Part shown: in pieces, positions 1 to 8,274 of the stretch
Numbering within the stretch: position 1 is the first letter of the stretch
How the letters are laid out: each line of letters opens with the position of its first letter
From: Bryobacterales bacterium
GTDB lineage: Bacteria > Acidobacteriota > Terriglobia > Bryobacterales > UBA6623
Length of the DNA: 64,000 nt
Assembly: GCA_028819255.1 (NCBI GenBank)
Contig: JAPPMB010000114.1
Coordinates: forward strand, 126,998 to 190,997
Direction of reading: 5' to 3'
Notes under the pieces: generated by a model
Told to the model about the DNA's origin: nothing
Seen by the model: only the letters and a program-made list of their open reading frames with translations
Databases searched by the model: none
Translations under genes and position numbers: made by a program

Positions 1-187
1 CCTTTCATGAAGGACCGGCGCGTGACGTCCGTCTCCCTCGCGTTCTTCTGGGCTGTCTTTTCTGGCATGCGTCCGATTCCTTGCTTGCTTGGCGTCGCGC
101 AGCCGGAGGTCCGGCGGCGGCACGCGCGATTGATCATTGTACGAACATTCCCGGGCGCATTCCGGCGGCGAGCGTCTCGGCGGTGCG

Positions 188-823
188 CTAGACCTCCCGG
201 ATCGTGTCCGACATCACGTAGAACTGGAACCTCTCCGGCGGCAGCGACGCCTCTTCCTCCCTGCTCGCCCCTGCCCAGGCATGGTAGGCGGTCGAGGCCA
301 GCGAAGAGTTGAGGAGGAAGAGGAACTTCTCCGACAGAAACTCGATCGGCGGCGGCTGACGGAACGTCAGCCTGTAGCCCATGGCGTTCTCGAGGACGAT
401 GTCGGTGTCGGTCGCCTGCTTGTCCTCCAGCAGCGTCACAAAACTCGCACGCCCCGCGTGAGGCCAGACGTCCGGGCGCAGCAGCGACCGGAGGTTCGGC
501 TGCGTCTCAAAGCTGATCTCGCATTGCCGGATCCATTCGAGTACGGACTCCCCCCAGGTCCAGTGCCGGACGAATCTGCGGTACTGGTCGACCAGGCTCG
601 CCGCGAGTCCGAACCGGGCGTTCTCAAGCTGGTTCTCCGCGTTCAGGGCGTCCTGGGTCGGGCCGGGGATCAGGGACTCCGACTCCACGATGCTGCCCGC
701 GCTGTAGAACAGCGCTTCCAGCTCGCTGAGGTCGGGACTCGACTTGAGCATCAGCGGTGGCAGCTCGAAGGCGCGGTCTCCCGGAATCTCGACGTACTTC
801 CGGTTGCCCAGAATCACCACCAT
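188..823 (-). CDS. hypothetical protein downstream of the pca operon
   Basis: I do not recognise this 211-residue protein. It has no obvious signal peptide or transmembrane segment; its composition is that of a soluble, mildly acidic cytoplasmic protein with several Trp residues (RHWTWGESVLEWIRQCE near residue 90). The ATG is preceded by a purine stretch (GCGGCGGAG) directly abutting it, so ribosome-binding spacing is poor, but the uninterrupted frame and normal codon usage support coding. It lies 94 bases after the pcaB stop on the same strand, so it may be the last gene of that operon. A link to aromatic catabolism is inference from position only. Confidence 0.6.
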   Translation of the reverse strand: MVVILGNRKYVEIPGDRAFELPPLMLKSSPDLSELEALFYSAGSIVESESLIPGPTQDALNAENQLENARFGLAASLVDQYRRFVRHWTWGESVLEWIRQCEISFETQPNLRSLLRPDVWPHAGRASFVTLLEDKQATDTDIVLENAMGYRLTFRQPPPIEFLSEKFLFLLNSSLASTAYHAWAGASREEEASLPPERFQFYVMSDTIREV

Positions 824-917
824 CTCCGCCGCGCCGGCTGCTGGGCCGGCTCCTCCGGTATTCCCTTGGCCATTATTGTAGTGACATGCGGCGGTCGGCT
901 GCGAGGTTCGTCGCTCG

Positions 918-2243
918 CTACGGTGCGTTCGCCGACTCGATCGCGCGGTCGATGAAGGCGTCGGCGGAACCCAGAAGGGTTGAAGGGTCCCTCAGGGAAG
1001 CCCAGTCCACGGGGGCGCGGGTCTCCCGCTCCAGGATGTCGAGCAGGCCCTCCCCGCTCGCCCTCGCCGCCCGGGCGGCCTTTCCGACGATCCGCCGGGC
1101 CTCCTCCCATGAGCAGTGCTCCCCCAGCGCGATGGCGGCCGCTTCAGCCAGGACCGTCCCGGCGGAGGACTCGATGTTCCGCATCATGCGCTGCTTGTCC
1201 GCCTCGATCGACCGCGCCACCTCGAGTCCGAGCCGCAGCGACGCTCCGGTGAGAACAGTCATCTGCGGCAGCGTCAGCCATTCGAGGGTCCAGGCGCTTC
1301 CGTCGCGCTCCTGTTCCTGGATCACGGCCTGATGCATCGAGGCCAGCAGGCCCGAGTTGGCGCGGCCGATCGCGACCAGTGTTTCCGACCGCACGGGATT
1401 GGACTTGTGCGGCATCGCACTGGAATCCCCGCGACTCCCCTCGCTCACCTCGCCGACTTCCGACTGCGCGAGCAGCACGAGATCCCTGCCCATCTTGGCC
1501 AGCGATCCCGAGACCAGCGAGAGCCAGCTTGCGAGTTCCGCAAGGCCGTCGCGCTGGCCGTGCCACGGTGTCGGCGGCGCGGCCAGCCCCAGTTCCCGGG
1601 CAAGCCCCTCCATGACCGCGATCCCGCGGCTGCCGAGAGCGCCCAGCGTTCCGGCGGCACCGCCCAGCTGCACGGTCAATACGCGGGGGCGCAGTTCCGC
1701 AAGGCGCCTGCGGTGCCTGCCGAGAGGCGCCAGCCAGCCCGCCGCCTTCAGTCCGAAGGTCGTCGGGACAGCTTGCTGGCTCCTTGTGCGCCCCGCCATC
1801 ACGGTGCCGCGGTGTCGGCGCGCAACCCCCGCGAGGGTGCCGACGATGGCTGCAATGCGCTCGTCGAACACGTCGAGCGCCGTGCTCAGGCGCATGGCCA
1901 GAGCCGTGTCGAGGACATCCTGTGCCGTCGCTCCGCGATGGACATGGTCGGCGGCGGGGCCGCATTCCTTGCGCAGCAGGCCCACAAGCGCTGCGACCGG
2001 ATGGCCGGAACGCGCCGAACCGGCGCCGAGCGCCTCGACGTTCGGCCGGAAAGACTCCATGGCCGCCGCGATCCGGGCGGCCGATCCGCTGGGAATCGCA
2101 CCCGCTCGCTCTTCCGCAACCGCCAGCGCCGCCTCGAAGTCGAGCATCGCCGCGGTTACGGCCTCGTCGGAAAAAAGGGCGGCCGTTTCCTCGTCGGACA
2201 GCAGTGGGCCGAACAGCGCCGAACTGAGCGGGGAGACTGTCAC
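918..2243 (-). CDS. pcaB: 3-carboxy-cis,cis-muconate cycloisomerase (PcaB), fumarase/aspartase superfamily
   Basis: PcaB converts 3-carboxy-cis,cis-muconate, the ring-cleavage product of protocatechuate, to 4-carboxymuconolactone in the cytoplasm. The protein shows the superfamily features in order: MLDFEAALA near residue 33, GATAQDVLD near 110, and the signature loop SSAMPHKSNP near 280. The GTG start gives 441 residues and an N-terminus that aligns in length with known PcaB; an in-frame TTG 39 bases upstream is the alternative, and neither has a clear ribosome-binding site. An adenylosuccinate lyase would look similar, but the position directly behind pcaH and pcaG decides for PcaB. It starts about 40 bases after the pcaG stop. 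Confidence 0.92.
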   Translation of the reverse strand: MTVSPLSSALFGPLLSDEETAALFSDEAVTAAMLDFEAALAVAEERAGAIPSGSAARIAAAMESFRPNVEALGAGSARSGHPVAALVGLLRKECGPAADHVHRGATAQDVLDTALAMRLSTALDVFDERIAAIVGTLAGVARRHRGTVMAGRTRSQQAVPTTFGLKAAGWLAPLGRHRRRLAELRPRVLTVQLGGAAGTLGALGSRGIAVMEGLARELGLAAPPTPWHGQRDGLAELASWLSLVSGSLAKMGRDLVLLAQSEVGEVSEGSRGDSSAMPHKSNPVRSETLVAIGRANSGLLASMHQAVIQEQERDGSAWTLEWLTLPQMTVLTGASLRLGLEVARSIEADKQRMMRNIESSAGTVLAEAAAIALGEHCSWEEARRIVGKAARAARASGEGLLDILERETRAPVDWASLRDPSTLLGSADAFIDRAIESANAP

Positions 2244-2285
2244 GCTGAAGATTATCGGCCTGGAACCTACCCGCGGACGCAACGC

Positions 2286-2840
2286 TCACGCGTCGAAGAA
2301 CACGGTCTCGGCCTCTCCCTGGAGCCGGATCGTGAACCTGTACGCCGGCTCAGCCCCGTCTTTTTCCTTATGGGCGATGAGTGTTTCGCGCCGCTCCGGT
2401 TCGACGGCAAGGAGCACTGCGTCACGGGCGTTCGCCGCGCTCTCATCGGAGAAGTAGATCCTTGTGAATGCGTGGTTGAGCATGCCGCGAGCGAAGACTG
2501 CCGCGCTGATGTGCGGCGCCGATCCCGGCGACACCGGACCGGGCTTGATGGTGCGGAAGCGGAACTCGCCGGCCTCGTCGGTTGCCGAGCGGCCGAAACC
2601 CGGGAAGCTCCCGGTCCCGTCAGGGAAACGGCCTTCGGCGTCTGCCTGCCAGATCTCGACCATGCCGTCGCACACCGGATCGCCGGCGCCGTCCAGGAGC
2701 ATGCCCCGGATGCAGATTGCCGCGCCTGGAGCATCCTCCGCAGCCAAGCACCAGCCCGGAGCCCCGGCACCGGCCTCCGCGGGGGTCAGAGCTTCGGAGA
2801 AGAAGGGCCCGACGGTTTGCGAGGGAGTTTGACCTGGCAT
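2286..2840 (-). CDS. pcaG: protocatechuate 3,4-dioxygenase alpha subunit (PcaG)
   Basis: This is the non-iron-binding alpha subunit of the intradiol ring-cleaving protocatechuate 3,4-dioxygenase; it pairs with PcaH. The 184-residue protein begins PGQTPSQTVGPFF, which matches the TPSQTVGPFF opening of the family. It carries the intradiol core segment (VEIWQADAEGRF near residue 60), but no paired Tyr/His iron ligands like those in PcaH. The ATG lies 4 bases after the pcaH stop, so the two subunits are translationally coupled. A longer reading frame continues upstream without an ATG that fits the family and is an artefact of the pcaH overlap. Confidence 0.95.
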   Translation of the reverse strand: MPGQTPSQTVGPFFSEALTPAEAGAGAPGWCLAAEDAPGAAICIRGMLLDGAGDPVCDGMVEIWQADAEGRFPDGTGSFPGFGRSATDEAGEFRFRTIKPGPVSPGSAPHISAAVFARGMLNHAFTRIYFSDESAANARDAVLLAVEPERRETLIAHKEKDGAEPAYRFTIRLQGEAETVFFDA

Positions 2841-2844
2841 TGGC

Positions 2845-3555
2845 TCAGTCCTCCATGGGTGTGGCAAGCGGACCCCGGAGCACGATGTTGAACTCGTAGC
2901 CGAGCGCCCGCTGCGGTTCGGTGAGGCCTTGGGAGAACGCCGAGACCAGCCTCCGGCGCGCATGCGGATCCGCCGTGGAGTTGAAGATCGGATCGAGCCC
3001 GAGCAGCGGGTCGCCCGGGAAGTACATCTGCGTGACCAGCCGCTGCGCGAACGCGGTCCCGAAGACCGAGAAGTGGATGTGTGCGGGTCTCCACGCATTG
3101 TGGTGGTTGAGCCACGGATAGGCCCCGGGCCGGACCGTGACGAACCGGTAGCGGCCCCGTTCGTCCGTCAGCGTGCGGCCCGTACCGAGAAAATTGGGAT
3201 CCAGCGGGGCATCGTGCATGTCCTGCGCGTGCGCGTAGCGGCCCGCGGCGTTCGCCTGCCAGAGTTCCACCAGGGCTCTCGGAATAGGGATTCCACCCTC
3301 ATCCAGCAGACGCCCGGCAACGACAATGCGCTCTCCGATCGGTTCGCCGTTCCGGACAGCGTTCCGCGTGAGGTCGCTGTCCGCGGCGGCTACGGCACCG
3401 TCCCCGAACACGGGAGCCGCAAGCTCGGTGTGCGCCTCTGCGAGCGGCACCAGCGGCTGGCGCTGCGACCTGAGGCGTGTGGACTTGTAGGCCGCGTGTG
3501 CCTGGTCCGGCTGGGTTCGCCAGTCCCGCGGATTCAGTTTCCGTCCCTCGCTCAC
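2845..3555 (-). CDS. pcaH: protocatechuate 3,4-dioxygenase beta subunit (PcaH)
   Basis: PcaH is the iron-containing subunit that opens the ring of protocatechuate to 3-carboxy-cis,cis-muconate. The 236-residue protein has the family opening NPRDWRTQPDQAHAAYKST and the core VELWQANAAGRYAH. Candidate Fe(III) ligands are the Tyr in GRYAH, the Tyr of RPGAYPW, and the two His of AWRPAHIHFS. The start is a GTG whose last two bases are shared with the pcaC stop (GTGA overlap), which indicates coupled translation. That start is chosen because the residues from SEGRKLNPRDW onward match known PcaH N-termini, whereas the upstream frame is the pcaC antiframe. Confidence 0.95.
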   Translation of the reverse strand: MSEGRKLNPRDWRTQPDQAHAAYKSTRLRSQRQPLVPLAEAHTELAAPVFGDGAVAAADSDLTRNAVRNGEPIGERIVVAGRLLDEGGIPIPRALVELWQANAAGRYAHAQDMHDAPLDPNFLGTGRTLTDERGRYRFVTVRPGAYPWLNHHNAWRPAHIHFSVFGTAFAQRLVTQMYFPGDPLLGLDPIFNSTADPHARRRLVSAFSQGLTEPQRALGYEFNIVLRGPLATPMED

Positions 3556-3947
3556 CGGGAGGTCTCCGGAGTGGGTTCCGCGTCCAGAGCACGCTTCGCC
3601 GCGGCAAATGCCCGGTTGGCGGCGGGTGCGCCCGCGTAGACGGCCACATGCAGCAGGGCTTCCGCGATCTGGGCCGGGGTGGCTCCGGTCCTTCTGGCGG
3701 CCCTGACATGCATCTCGAGCTCCTCGTAGTGCCCGAGAGCGCCGAGAATCGCGATGGTCACGAGGCTGCGAATGCCGGGGTCGAGGTGTGGCCGGCTCCA
3801 CACGCCGCCCCAGGCGGATTCGGTGATGTGTCGCTGGAACGCCGCGTCGAATGCCGTCGCGTTTCGTTCCGCCGCGTCCACGTGCGCGTCGCCCAGCACC
3901 TTCCGGCGGACGCGCATGCCCTCTCGATAGCGGTCGTCAGCTCCCAA
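3552..3947 (-). CDS. pcaC: 4-carboxymuconolactone decarboxylase (PcaC)
   Basis: PcaC decarboxylates 4-carboxymuconolactone to 3-oxoadipate enol-lactone. The 131-residue protein follows the family closely: DDRYREGMRVRRKVLGDAHV at the N-terminus, then WGGVWSRPHLD and the AhpD-like helix with HVRAARRTGAT and EALLHVAVYAGAPAAN. The start is a TTG inside the end of pcaD (11-base overlap) preceded by an AAGGAGG four bases upstream. It gives the normal PcaC length, while the upstream ATG would add non-homologous residues. The 3' end overlaps the pcaH GTG by 4 bases. Confidence 0.93.
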   Translation of the reverse strand: MGADDRYREGMRVRRKVLGDAHVDAAERNATAFDAAFQRHITESAWGGVWSRPHLDPGIRSLVTIAILGALGHYEELEMHVRAARRTGATPAQIAEALLHVAVYAGAPAANRAFAAAKRALDAEPTPETSR

Positions 3948-4731
3948 TTCGCCTCCTTGCGAACGCATCAAGAACCCGGGCAAACTCCAGGGGCCGCTCG
4001 ACGGGCGAGAGGTGCCCGGCGCCTTCGATCTCCACATACTCGGCGTCCGGCAGCCTCGATGCAAGGCTCTTAACCGACGACGGCGGGGTCGAAAGATCCT
4101 CGGACCCGCAGACGCACAGCGCGGGCGCCCCGACCAACGGAAGAGACGAGCTCAGGTCCGCCTCTCTGAGTGCGGAGCACGATCCGAGGTACCCGTCCGG
4201 CGACGCGCCGGCAAGCAGGTTTGCCCACCCGCGGGCCTCTGCGGGTCTGGACCGCCTGAAGGAGGCGCCGAACCACCGCTCCATCACGGGTTGGGCAATC
4301 CGTTCCAGTCCGCCCTCCCTGACCTGCCGCATCCGGGCGTCCCAGAATGAGCGAGGTCCGATCACGTCCGCCGTGTCCGCCAGGACAAGCCCCCGGACTG
4401 CGCCTGGCCGCCTGGCGCTCGCGTCCATGGCGATCATGCCTCCGATGGACAGCCCGCAGAGCAGCGTCGGCCCCCACCCGACCGCGTCGAGCAGGGCCAG
4501 GAGGTCGCCCGAGTGGTCCGCGATCGAATACGGTCCCGGAGGACTGTCCGAAAGGCCCTGTCCGCGCTCGTCGTAGCGCAGGATCCGGTACCGGTCCTCC
4601 AGGGCGCGCACGAGACCGTCCCAGATGCGGTAGTCTGTACCGAGCGAGTTCAGCACCACCAGACGGGGAGCATCCTCCTCGCCCTCCGTGCGATAGCTCA
4701 CGACCAGGCCGCCGAGGTCGGCAAACGGCAT
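3937..4731 (-). CDS. pcaD: 3-oxoadipate enol-lactonase (PcaD), alpha/beta hydrolase
   Basis: PcaD hydrolyses 3-oxoadipate enol-lactone to 3-oxoadipate, the last step encoded by this cluster. The 264-residue protein has the expected alpha/beta-hydrolase landmarks: LNSLGTDYRIWDG near residue 28, RYDERGQGLS near 53, the nucleophile elbow GLSIGG near 93 (catalytic Ser), and the catalytic His in GAGHLSPVERP near 240. It is the first gene of the leftward operon and is separated from the divergent marR gene by 65 bases. PcaI/J/F for 3-oxoadipate activation and thiolysis are not in this window. Confidence 0.94.
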   Translation of the reverse strand: MPFADLGGLVVSYRTEGEEDAPRLVVLNSLGTDYRIWDGLVRALEDRYRILRYDERGQGLSDSPPGPYSIADHSGDLLALLDAVGWGPTLLCGLSIGGMIAMDASARRPGAVRGLVLADTADVIGPRSFWDARMRQVREGGLERIAQPVMERWFGASFRRSRPAEARGWANLLAGASPDGYLGSCSALREADLSSSLPLVGAPALCVCGSEDLSTPPSSVKSLASRLPDAEYVEIEGAGHLSPVERPLEFARVLDAFARRRIGS

Positions 4732-4756
4732 CTCTCTACAGTAGTCCGTTGGAGAA

Positions 4757-4779
4757 AGCTGTCCGCACGCGCAACAGCT
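4757..4779. promoter_or_regulatory. inverted repeat in the pcaD-marR intergenic region, candidate MarR operator
   Basis: AGCTGT and ACAGCT form a perfect 6-base inverted repeat with an 11-base spacer, in the middle of the 65-base gap between the divergent pcaD and marR starts. MarR regulators usually bind such dyads in divergent promoters next to their own gene. Function is inferred from position and symmetry only. Confidence 0.4.
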
Positions 4780-4796
4780 GGTCGGTTTCTGAAGCG

Positions 4797-5255
4797 ATGC
4801 CAGCGAACTTCTCAGACTCGTTCGGAATCCGGCTGCGCCGGGCCTACCTCGCGCTGCACAGGCGCGCCAACGCCGAGCTGCGCAGGCAGTTCGACGTCAC
4901 CGCGGATCAGTTCGTGGTGCTGAGTCTGCTCAGGGAGCGGGACGGCGTGAGCCAGCAGCAGCTTGCCGGCAGATGCTATTCGGATCCGAGCACGATGGGA
5001 GCGCTCGTCCGCCTCATGGAGGAGCGTGGCTGGGTCTGGCGCGAGCCGGACCCGAGCGACGGCCGGGCGCGCACGGTCCGTCTCACGTCGGCCGGGCGCG
5101 AGCTGCAGTCCAGGCTCTGGGAAGCTGCAGCGACGAGTTTCCACCGTGATCTGTGGTCCGTCCTCGACAGCGGCGCCGAACAGAGGACCGTGTACGACGC
5201 CCTTGACCGGGTCGTGGCCGCGATGGAGGGCGGGCCGGAGGGGTCGGCGAAGTGA
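4797..5255 (+). CDS. MarR-family transcriptional regulator
   Basis: The 152-residue protein is a winged-helix MarR regulator: FDVTADQFVVLSLLRERDGVSQQ (helix-turn-helix entry), the recognition helix DPSTMGALVRLMEERGWV, and the wing EPDPSDGRARTVRLTSAGRE. It is transcribed divergently from the pca genes and its stop overlaps the GTG of the P450 gene, so it probably controls both arms in response to an aromatic acid. The ATG is chosen because the frame upstream is the pcaD antiframe and the family begins at this point; GAAG lies just upstream. A direct role on pca is inference. Confidence 0.88.
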   Translation: MPANFSDSFGIRLRRAYLALHRRANAELRRQFDVTADQFVVLSLLRERDGVSQQQLAGRCYSDPSTMGALVRLMEERGWVWREPDPSDGRARTVRLTSAGRELQSRLWEAAATSFHRDLWSVLDSGAEQRTVYDALDRVVAAMEGGPEGSAK

Positions 5256-6421
5256 GGCCGTATCGGCTCTCGATCGTGGCGTCAGAGGACCCCTACCCGT
5301 CGTATCGCGCGTTCCGCGACCGCGATCCCGCGCACTACTCTCCGCCCGAGGACGTCTGGGTCCTGACCCGCTACAAGGACGTCGAGGACGCCTTCAGGGA
5401 TTGGAGGACTTGGTCCTCGGGCCGGCGAGGCAACCTGCTGAACGACATGCCGGAGCGGATCGGCCGGACTCTCGGGACGACCGATCCGCCCGACCACCGC
5501 TTCGCGCGAGGCCTTGTGGAGAAGACCTTCACGCGGCGGACCGTCGAGCGGCTCTCGGCCAAAATCGACGGGCTGGCGGCAAAGCTGGCCGGCGAAGCTC
5601 GGGAACGCCGTCGGATCGAGATGGTGCGAGACATCTCGGCCCCCTTCAACGCCTCGATCCTGGGGGCGATGTTCGGGCTGCCGGAACAGGATTTCCTGAG
5701 GCTGCGGAGGTGGCTCGACGACTTTTTTCTGCGGGAAGAAGGCGCCGTCGGCGAAGAGACGCCGCAGGCAAGGGCGATGCGAAACCTGAGCCGGTACCTT
5801 GACTCCGTCGCTGGCGACCGTCTGGAGCGACCTTCGGACGACTTGATGAGCATGATGCTGCGGGCCGATGCAGGCGGCAGGAAACTGAGCCGCGAACAGG
5901 TGGTCATTACCACCATGACCTTTCTCACGGCGGGCTTCGAGTCGACGAACAACCTGTTCACCAATCTCGCGCACGCCCTCGCACTGCATCAGGCCGTCTA
6001 CAGGCGGGTTCGGCGCCGCCCCGAGCTTGTGCCCGACTTTGTGGAGGAGGGCATGCGCTGGGACGCGGCCGCGCAGGGCTTTGTTCGATGCCCGACCCGG
6101 GATGTCGCCATGCACGGCAAGACGATCCCGGCTGGCGCACAGGTCCTGCTGCACATCGGTTCCGCCAACCGGGACGAGCGCGTCTTCCCCGATCCGGACC
6201 GCTTAGAGATCGACCGGCAGCGGAAGCGCCATCTGGGATTCGGCAAGGGCATCCACTTCTGCGTCGGCGCGCCGCTGGCGCGCCTCATGGCGCAGTCCCT
6301 GTTCGAGCGCCTTCTCGGGGCCAGCCGGGTGTGGGAGGTGGACCTGGACGGGGCCAGCCGGGTCGAGACGCCGAACTTCCGGGGATTCTCGGTGCTGCCC
6401 CTGAGGATCAGGGAGGGCTGA
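5252..6421 (+). CDS. cytochrome P450, possibly an aromatic hydroxylase or O-demethylase
   Basis: The 389-residue soluble bacterial P450 has the I-helix oxygen-activation motif AGFEST near residue 228, the ExxR pair in EEGMRW (265-268), and the heme-binding loop GFGKGIHFCVGAPLAR with Cys337 as the thiolate ligand. The GTG start overlaps the marR stop (GTGA). No ferredoxin or reductase gene is adjacent, so the electron donor must be encoded elsewhere. Because it is coupled to the pca regulator, a plausible role is to feed a methoxylated or unhydroxylated benzoate into protocatechuate, but the substrate cannot be read from the sequence. Confidence 0.9.
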   Translation: MRPYRLSIVASEDPYPSYRAFRDRDPAHYSPPEDVWVLTRYKDVEDAFRDWRTWSSGRRGNLLNDMPERIGRTLGTTDPPDHRFARGLVEKTFTRRTVERLSAKIDGLAAKLAGEARERRRIEMVRDISAPFNASILGAMFGLPEQDFLRLRRWLDDFFLREEGAVGEETPQARAMRNLSRYLDSVAGDRLERPSDDLMSMMLRADAGGRKLSREQVVITTMTFLTAGFESTNNLFTNLAHALALHQAVYRRVRRRPELVPDFVEEGMRWDAAAQGFVRCPTRDVAMHGKTIPAGAQVLLHIGSANRDERVFPDPDRLEIDRQRKRHLGFGKGIHFCVGAPLARLMAQSLFERLLGASRVWEVDLDGASRVETPNFRGFSVLPLRIREG

Positions 6422-6424
6422 ACG

Positions 6425-6631
6425 GTGCATCGCTCCCATCCGCGCTGGCCGCTGCTGGTCCTGCTCGTCCTGGCGGCGGCCTTCGAGAACTTCTGGATGT
6501 GGCCGGATGATGGCCTGATCTTCGGCCTGCCGGTCAATCTGGCGTATCACCTGGGCCTGTGCGTCGTCGCCTCACTCGCGCTCGCGGCGATTGTGCGCTG
6601 GGGATGGCCGCACGATGCGGCCGGCGACTAG
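6425..6631 (+). CDS. small DUF3311-type membrane protein, symporter partner
   Basis: The 68-residue protein has two predicted transmembrane segments (LLVLLVLAAAFENFWMW and the stretch ending CVVASLALAAIV) with a short loop between them. This is the architecture of DUF3311 proteins that are regularly encoded directly before sodium:solute symporters. The start is GTG, with GGAGGG about 9 bases upstream inside the end of the P450 gene. It is followed after 11 bases by the symporter. Its function is not known; an accessory subunit is likely. Confidence 0.75.
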   Translation: MHRSHPRWPLLVLLVLAAAFENFWMWPDDGLIFGLPVNLAYHLGLCVVASLALAAIVRWGWPHDAAGD

Positions 6632-6642
6632 CGGAGCCGGGG

Positions 6643-8109
6643 ATGGTCCTTCCGGTTCTCGCCGCCTATCTCGCCCTGGTCCTGGGTGTGGGCCTCTTCG
6701 GCCACCGCCTCTTCAGGGGCACGGGCGAGGACTACTTCCTTGCGAGCCGGTCGATCGGCTCCTTCGTCCTTGTGATGACGCTCTTCGGGACGAACATGAC
6801 GGCCTTCACCATCCTGGGCGCTTCGGGCGAGGCGTACTCGCGCGGCGTGATCGTCTTCGCCCTGATGGGGTCGAGCACGGCGATTGTCGTGCCGTTCCTG
6901 ATCTACTACCTCGGCGTCCGCTCCTGGCAGCTCGGCAAGCGCCACGGCTACGTGACGCAGATCCAGCTGGTCAGGCACCGCTATGGCTCCGATCTGCTGG
7001 GGGTGCTCCTGTTCGTGGTCGTGGTGGCCCTGATGCTGCCCTACCTGCTGATCGGGGTCAAGGGCGGCGGGGACGCACTTGCGGTGCTGTCGGGCGGACC
7101 GGACGGGGGTCTTCCTTCTTGGGTCGGCAGCTTGGCGGTCTGTGCCGTCACGTACGTATACGTCAGCTATGGAGGCATGCGCAGCACCTCCTGGGTGAAT
7201 GCGCTCCAGACGAGCGTCTTTCTGCTGTTCGGTGTCGCGGCGTACTTCGCCGTCATGTCCGAATCCGGCGGGCTGGAGGGGGCGATGGAGCAGCTGCGTG
7301 CGGAGCACGCCGGCATGGCGGACTTCGGCTCCGATCGCTTCGCCCTGTTTCAGATGGGATCGTTCCTGCTGCTGCCGCTCTGCACGGGGGCGTTTCCGCA
7401 TCTGTACGGCCACTGGCTCTCCGCGCGCAGCGCCCGGTCGTTCCGGCTTGCGATCGTGGCCTATCCCTTGCTCGTCGCGGCGATCTGGTTCCCGAGCGTC
7501 GTCCTGGGCGCGGCCGGCCGGCTGCAGTTCGACCCGCCGCTCGACGGCCCGATCCTGGTCCAGCTCATCGTGGCGAACACCGGCGAGATCCTGGCCGGCT
7601 GCCTGGCGGCCGGGGTCTTCGCGGCGATCATGTCCTCGCTGGACTCCCAGATTCTGGCGCTGGGAGCGATGTTCACGCAGGACATCGTGAGGCACCACGG
7701 GTTCCACGGCACGCTGCGGGAGGAGCGGCAGGTGTGGTTCGGTCGGCTGTTCGTCCTCGCCTTCCTCGCCCTTACGTTCCTGTGCTCGCTCGTCGCGTCG
7801 CAGTCCATCTTCGCGCTGGGAACCTGGGCGCTGACGGGGTTCGCCGGATTGCTCCCGATGTTTGCGGCGACGCTCTTCTGGAGGCGGGCCACGACCGTCG
7901 GGGCGGCGGCCTCGATCCTGACCGCGGCCGGCCTGTGGGTGTGGTTTTTCTGGGACTCCCTCTCGTTTGCCGGCCCATACAGCATCGGAGGGAGCGGCCT
8001 CATGCCGGTCGCGGTCATCGTGCCCGCCGCCACCGCGTCCCTAGTGATCTTCTCCCTGTACACCCGCACCGACCGGGCGGCCGGAGGCTGGTGGAGCGCT
8101 GCCAGCTAG
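6643..8109 (+). CDS. sodium:solute symporter (SSS family)
   Basis: The 488-residue polytopic protein is rich in hydrophobic helices from LPVLAAYLALVLGVGLFG onward and has SSS-family landmarks: a DYFLASRS segment near residue 30, GTNMTAFTILGASGEAYSRG near 55, and the sodium-site helix AAGVFAAIMSSLDSQILALG near 335. It would import a carboxylate or other small organic anion with Na+ across the inner membrane. The operon with marR and the P450 suggests an aromatic or phenylpropanoid-derived acid, which is inference. The ATG is chosen because it starts the first membrane helix; upstream residues are the antiframe of the preceding gene. Confidence 0.88.
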   Translation: MVLPVLAAYLALVLGVGLFGHRLFRGTGEDYFLASRSIGSFVLVMTLFGTNMTAFTILGASGEAYSRGVIVFALMGSSTAIVVPFLIYYLGVRSWQLGKRHGYVTQIQLVRHRYGSDLLGVLLFVVVVALMLPYLLIGVKGGGDALAVLSGGPDGGLPSWVGSLAVCAVTYVYVSYGGMRSTSWVNALQTSVFLLFGVAAYFAVMSESGGLEGAMEQLRAEHAGMADFGSDRFALFQMGSFLLLPLCTGAFPHLYGHWLSARSARSFRLAIVAYPLLVAAIWFPSVVLGAAGRLQFDPPLDGPILVQLIVANTGEILAGCLAAGVFAAIMSSLDSQILALGAMFTQDIVRHHGFHGTLREERQVWFGRLFVLAFLALTFLCSLVASQSIFALGTWALTGFAGLLPMFAATLFWRRATTVGAAASILTAAGLWVWFFWDSLSFAGPYSIGGSGLMPVAVIVPAATASLVIFSLYTRTDRAAGGWWSAAS

Positions 8110-8124
8110 ATGATCGTGGATCCC

Positions 8125-8157
8125 CTCCCAAGGGGCCGCTCCGGGCGTATTTTTCTG
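8125..8157 (+). terminator. possible terminator after the symporter gene
   Basis: CCCCT-ccca-AGGGG forms a small stem, followed by a second GC-rich element and a run of five T (GCGTATTTTT). It lies between the symporter stop and the TonB-receptor start and fits a weak intrinsic terminator. Folding energy was not computed. Confidence 0.35.
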
Positions 8158-8274
8158 GGGCTTTACAGCTATCGGCTGCAGAATGCCCAATCCAGTGCTA
8201 CTGTCCACACAGGATTGGGCGCAATGCGCCCGTACGCCGCATGGTGCCCGCCATCGCAGCGAGAGGGGGAAAAG

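Noticed and set aside
1..187. Rightward open frames at the left edge (from base 7 and base 137)
   Set aside because: They are Arg/Pro-rich frames, mostly opposite the hypothetical minus-strand gene, and resemble no family.
918..2243. Adenylosuccinate lyase (purB) for the pcaB gene
   Set aside because: The superfamily signature fits both, but the operon with pcaH and pcaG and the length fit PcaB.
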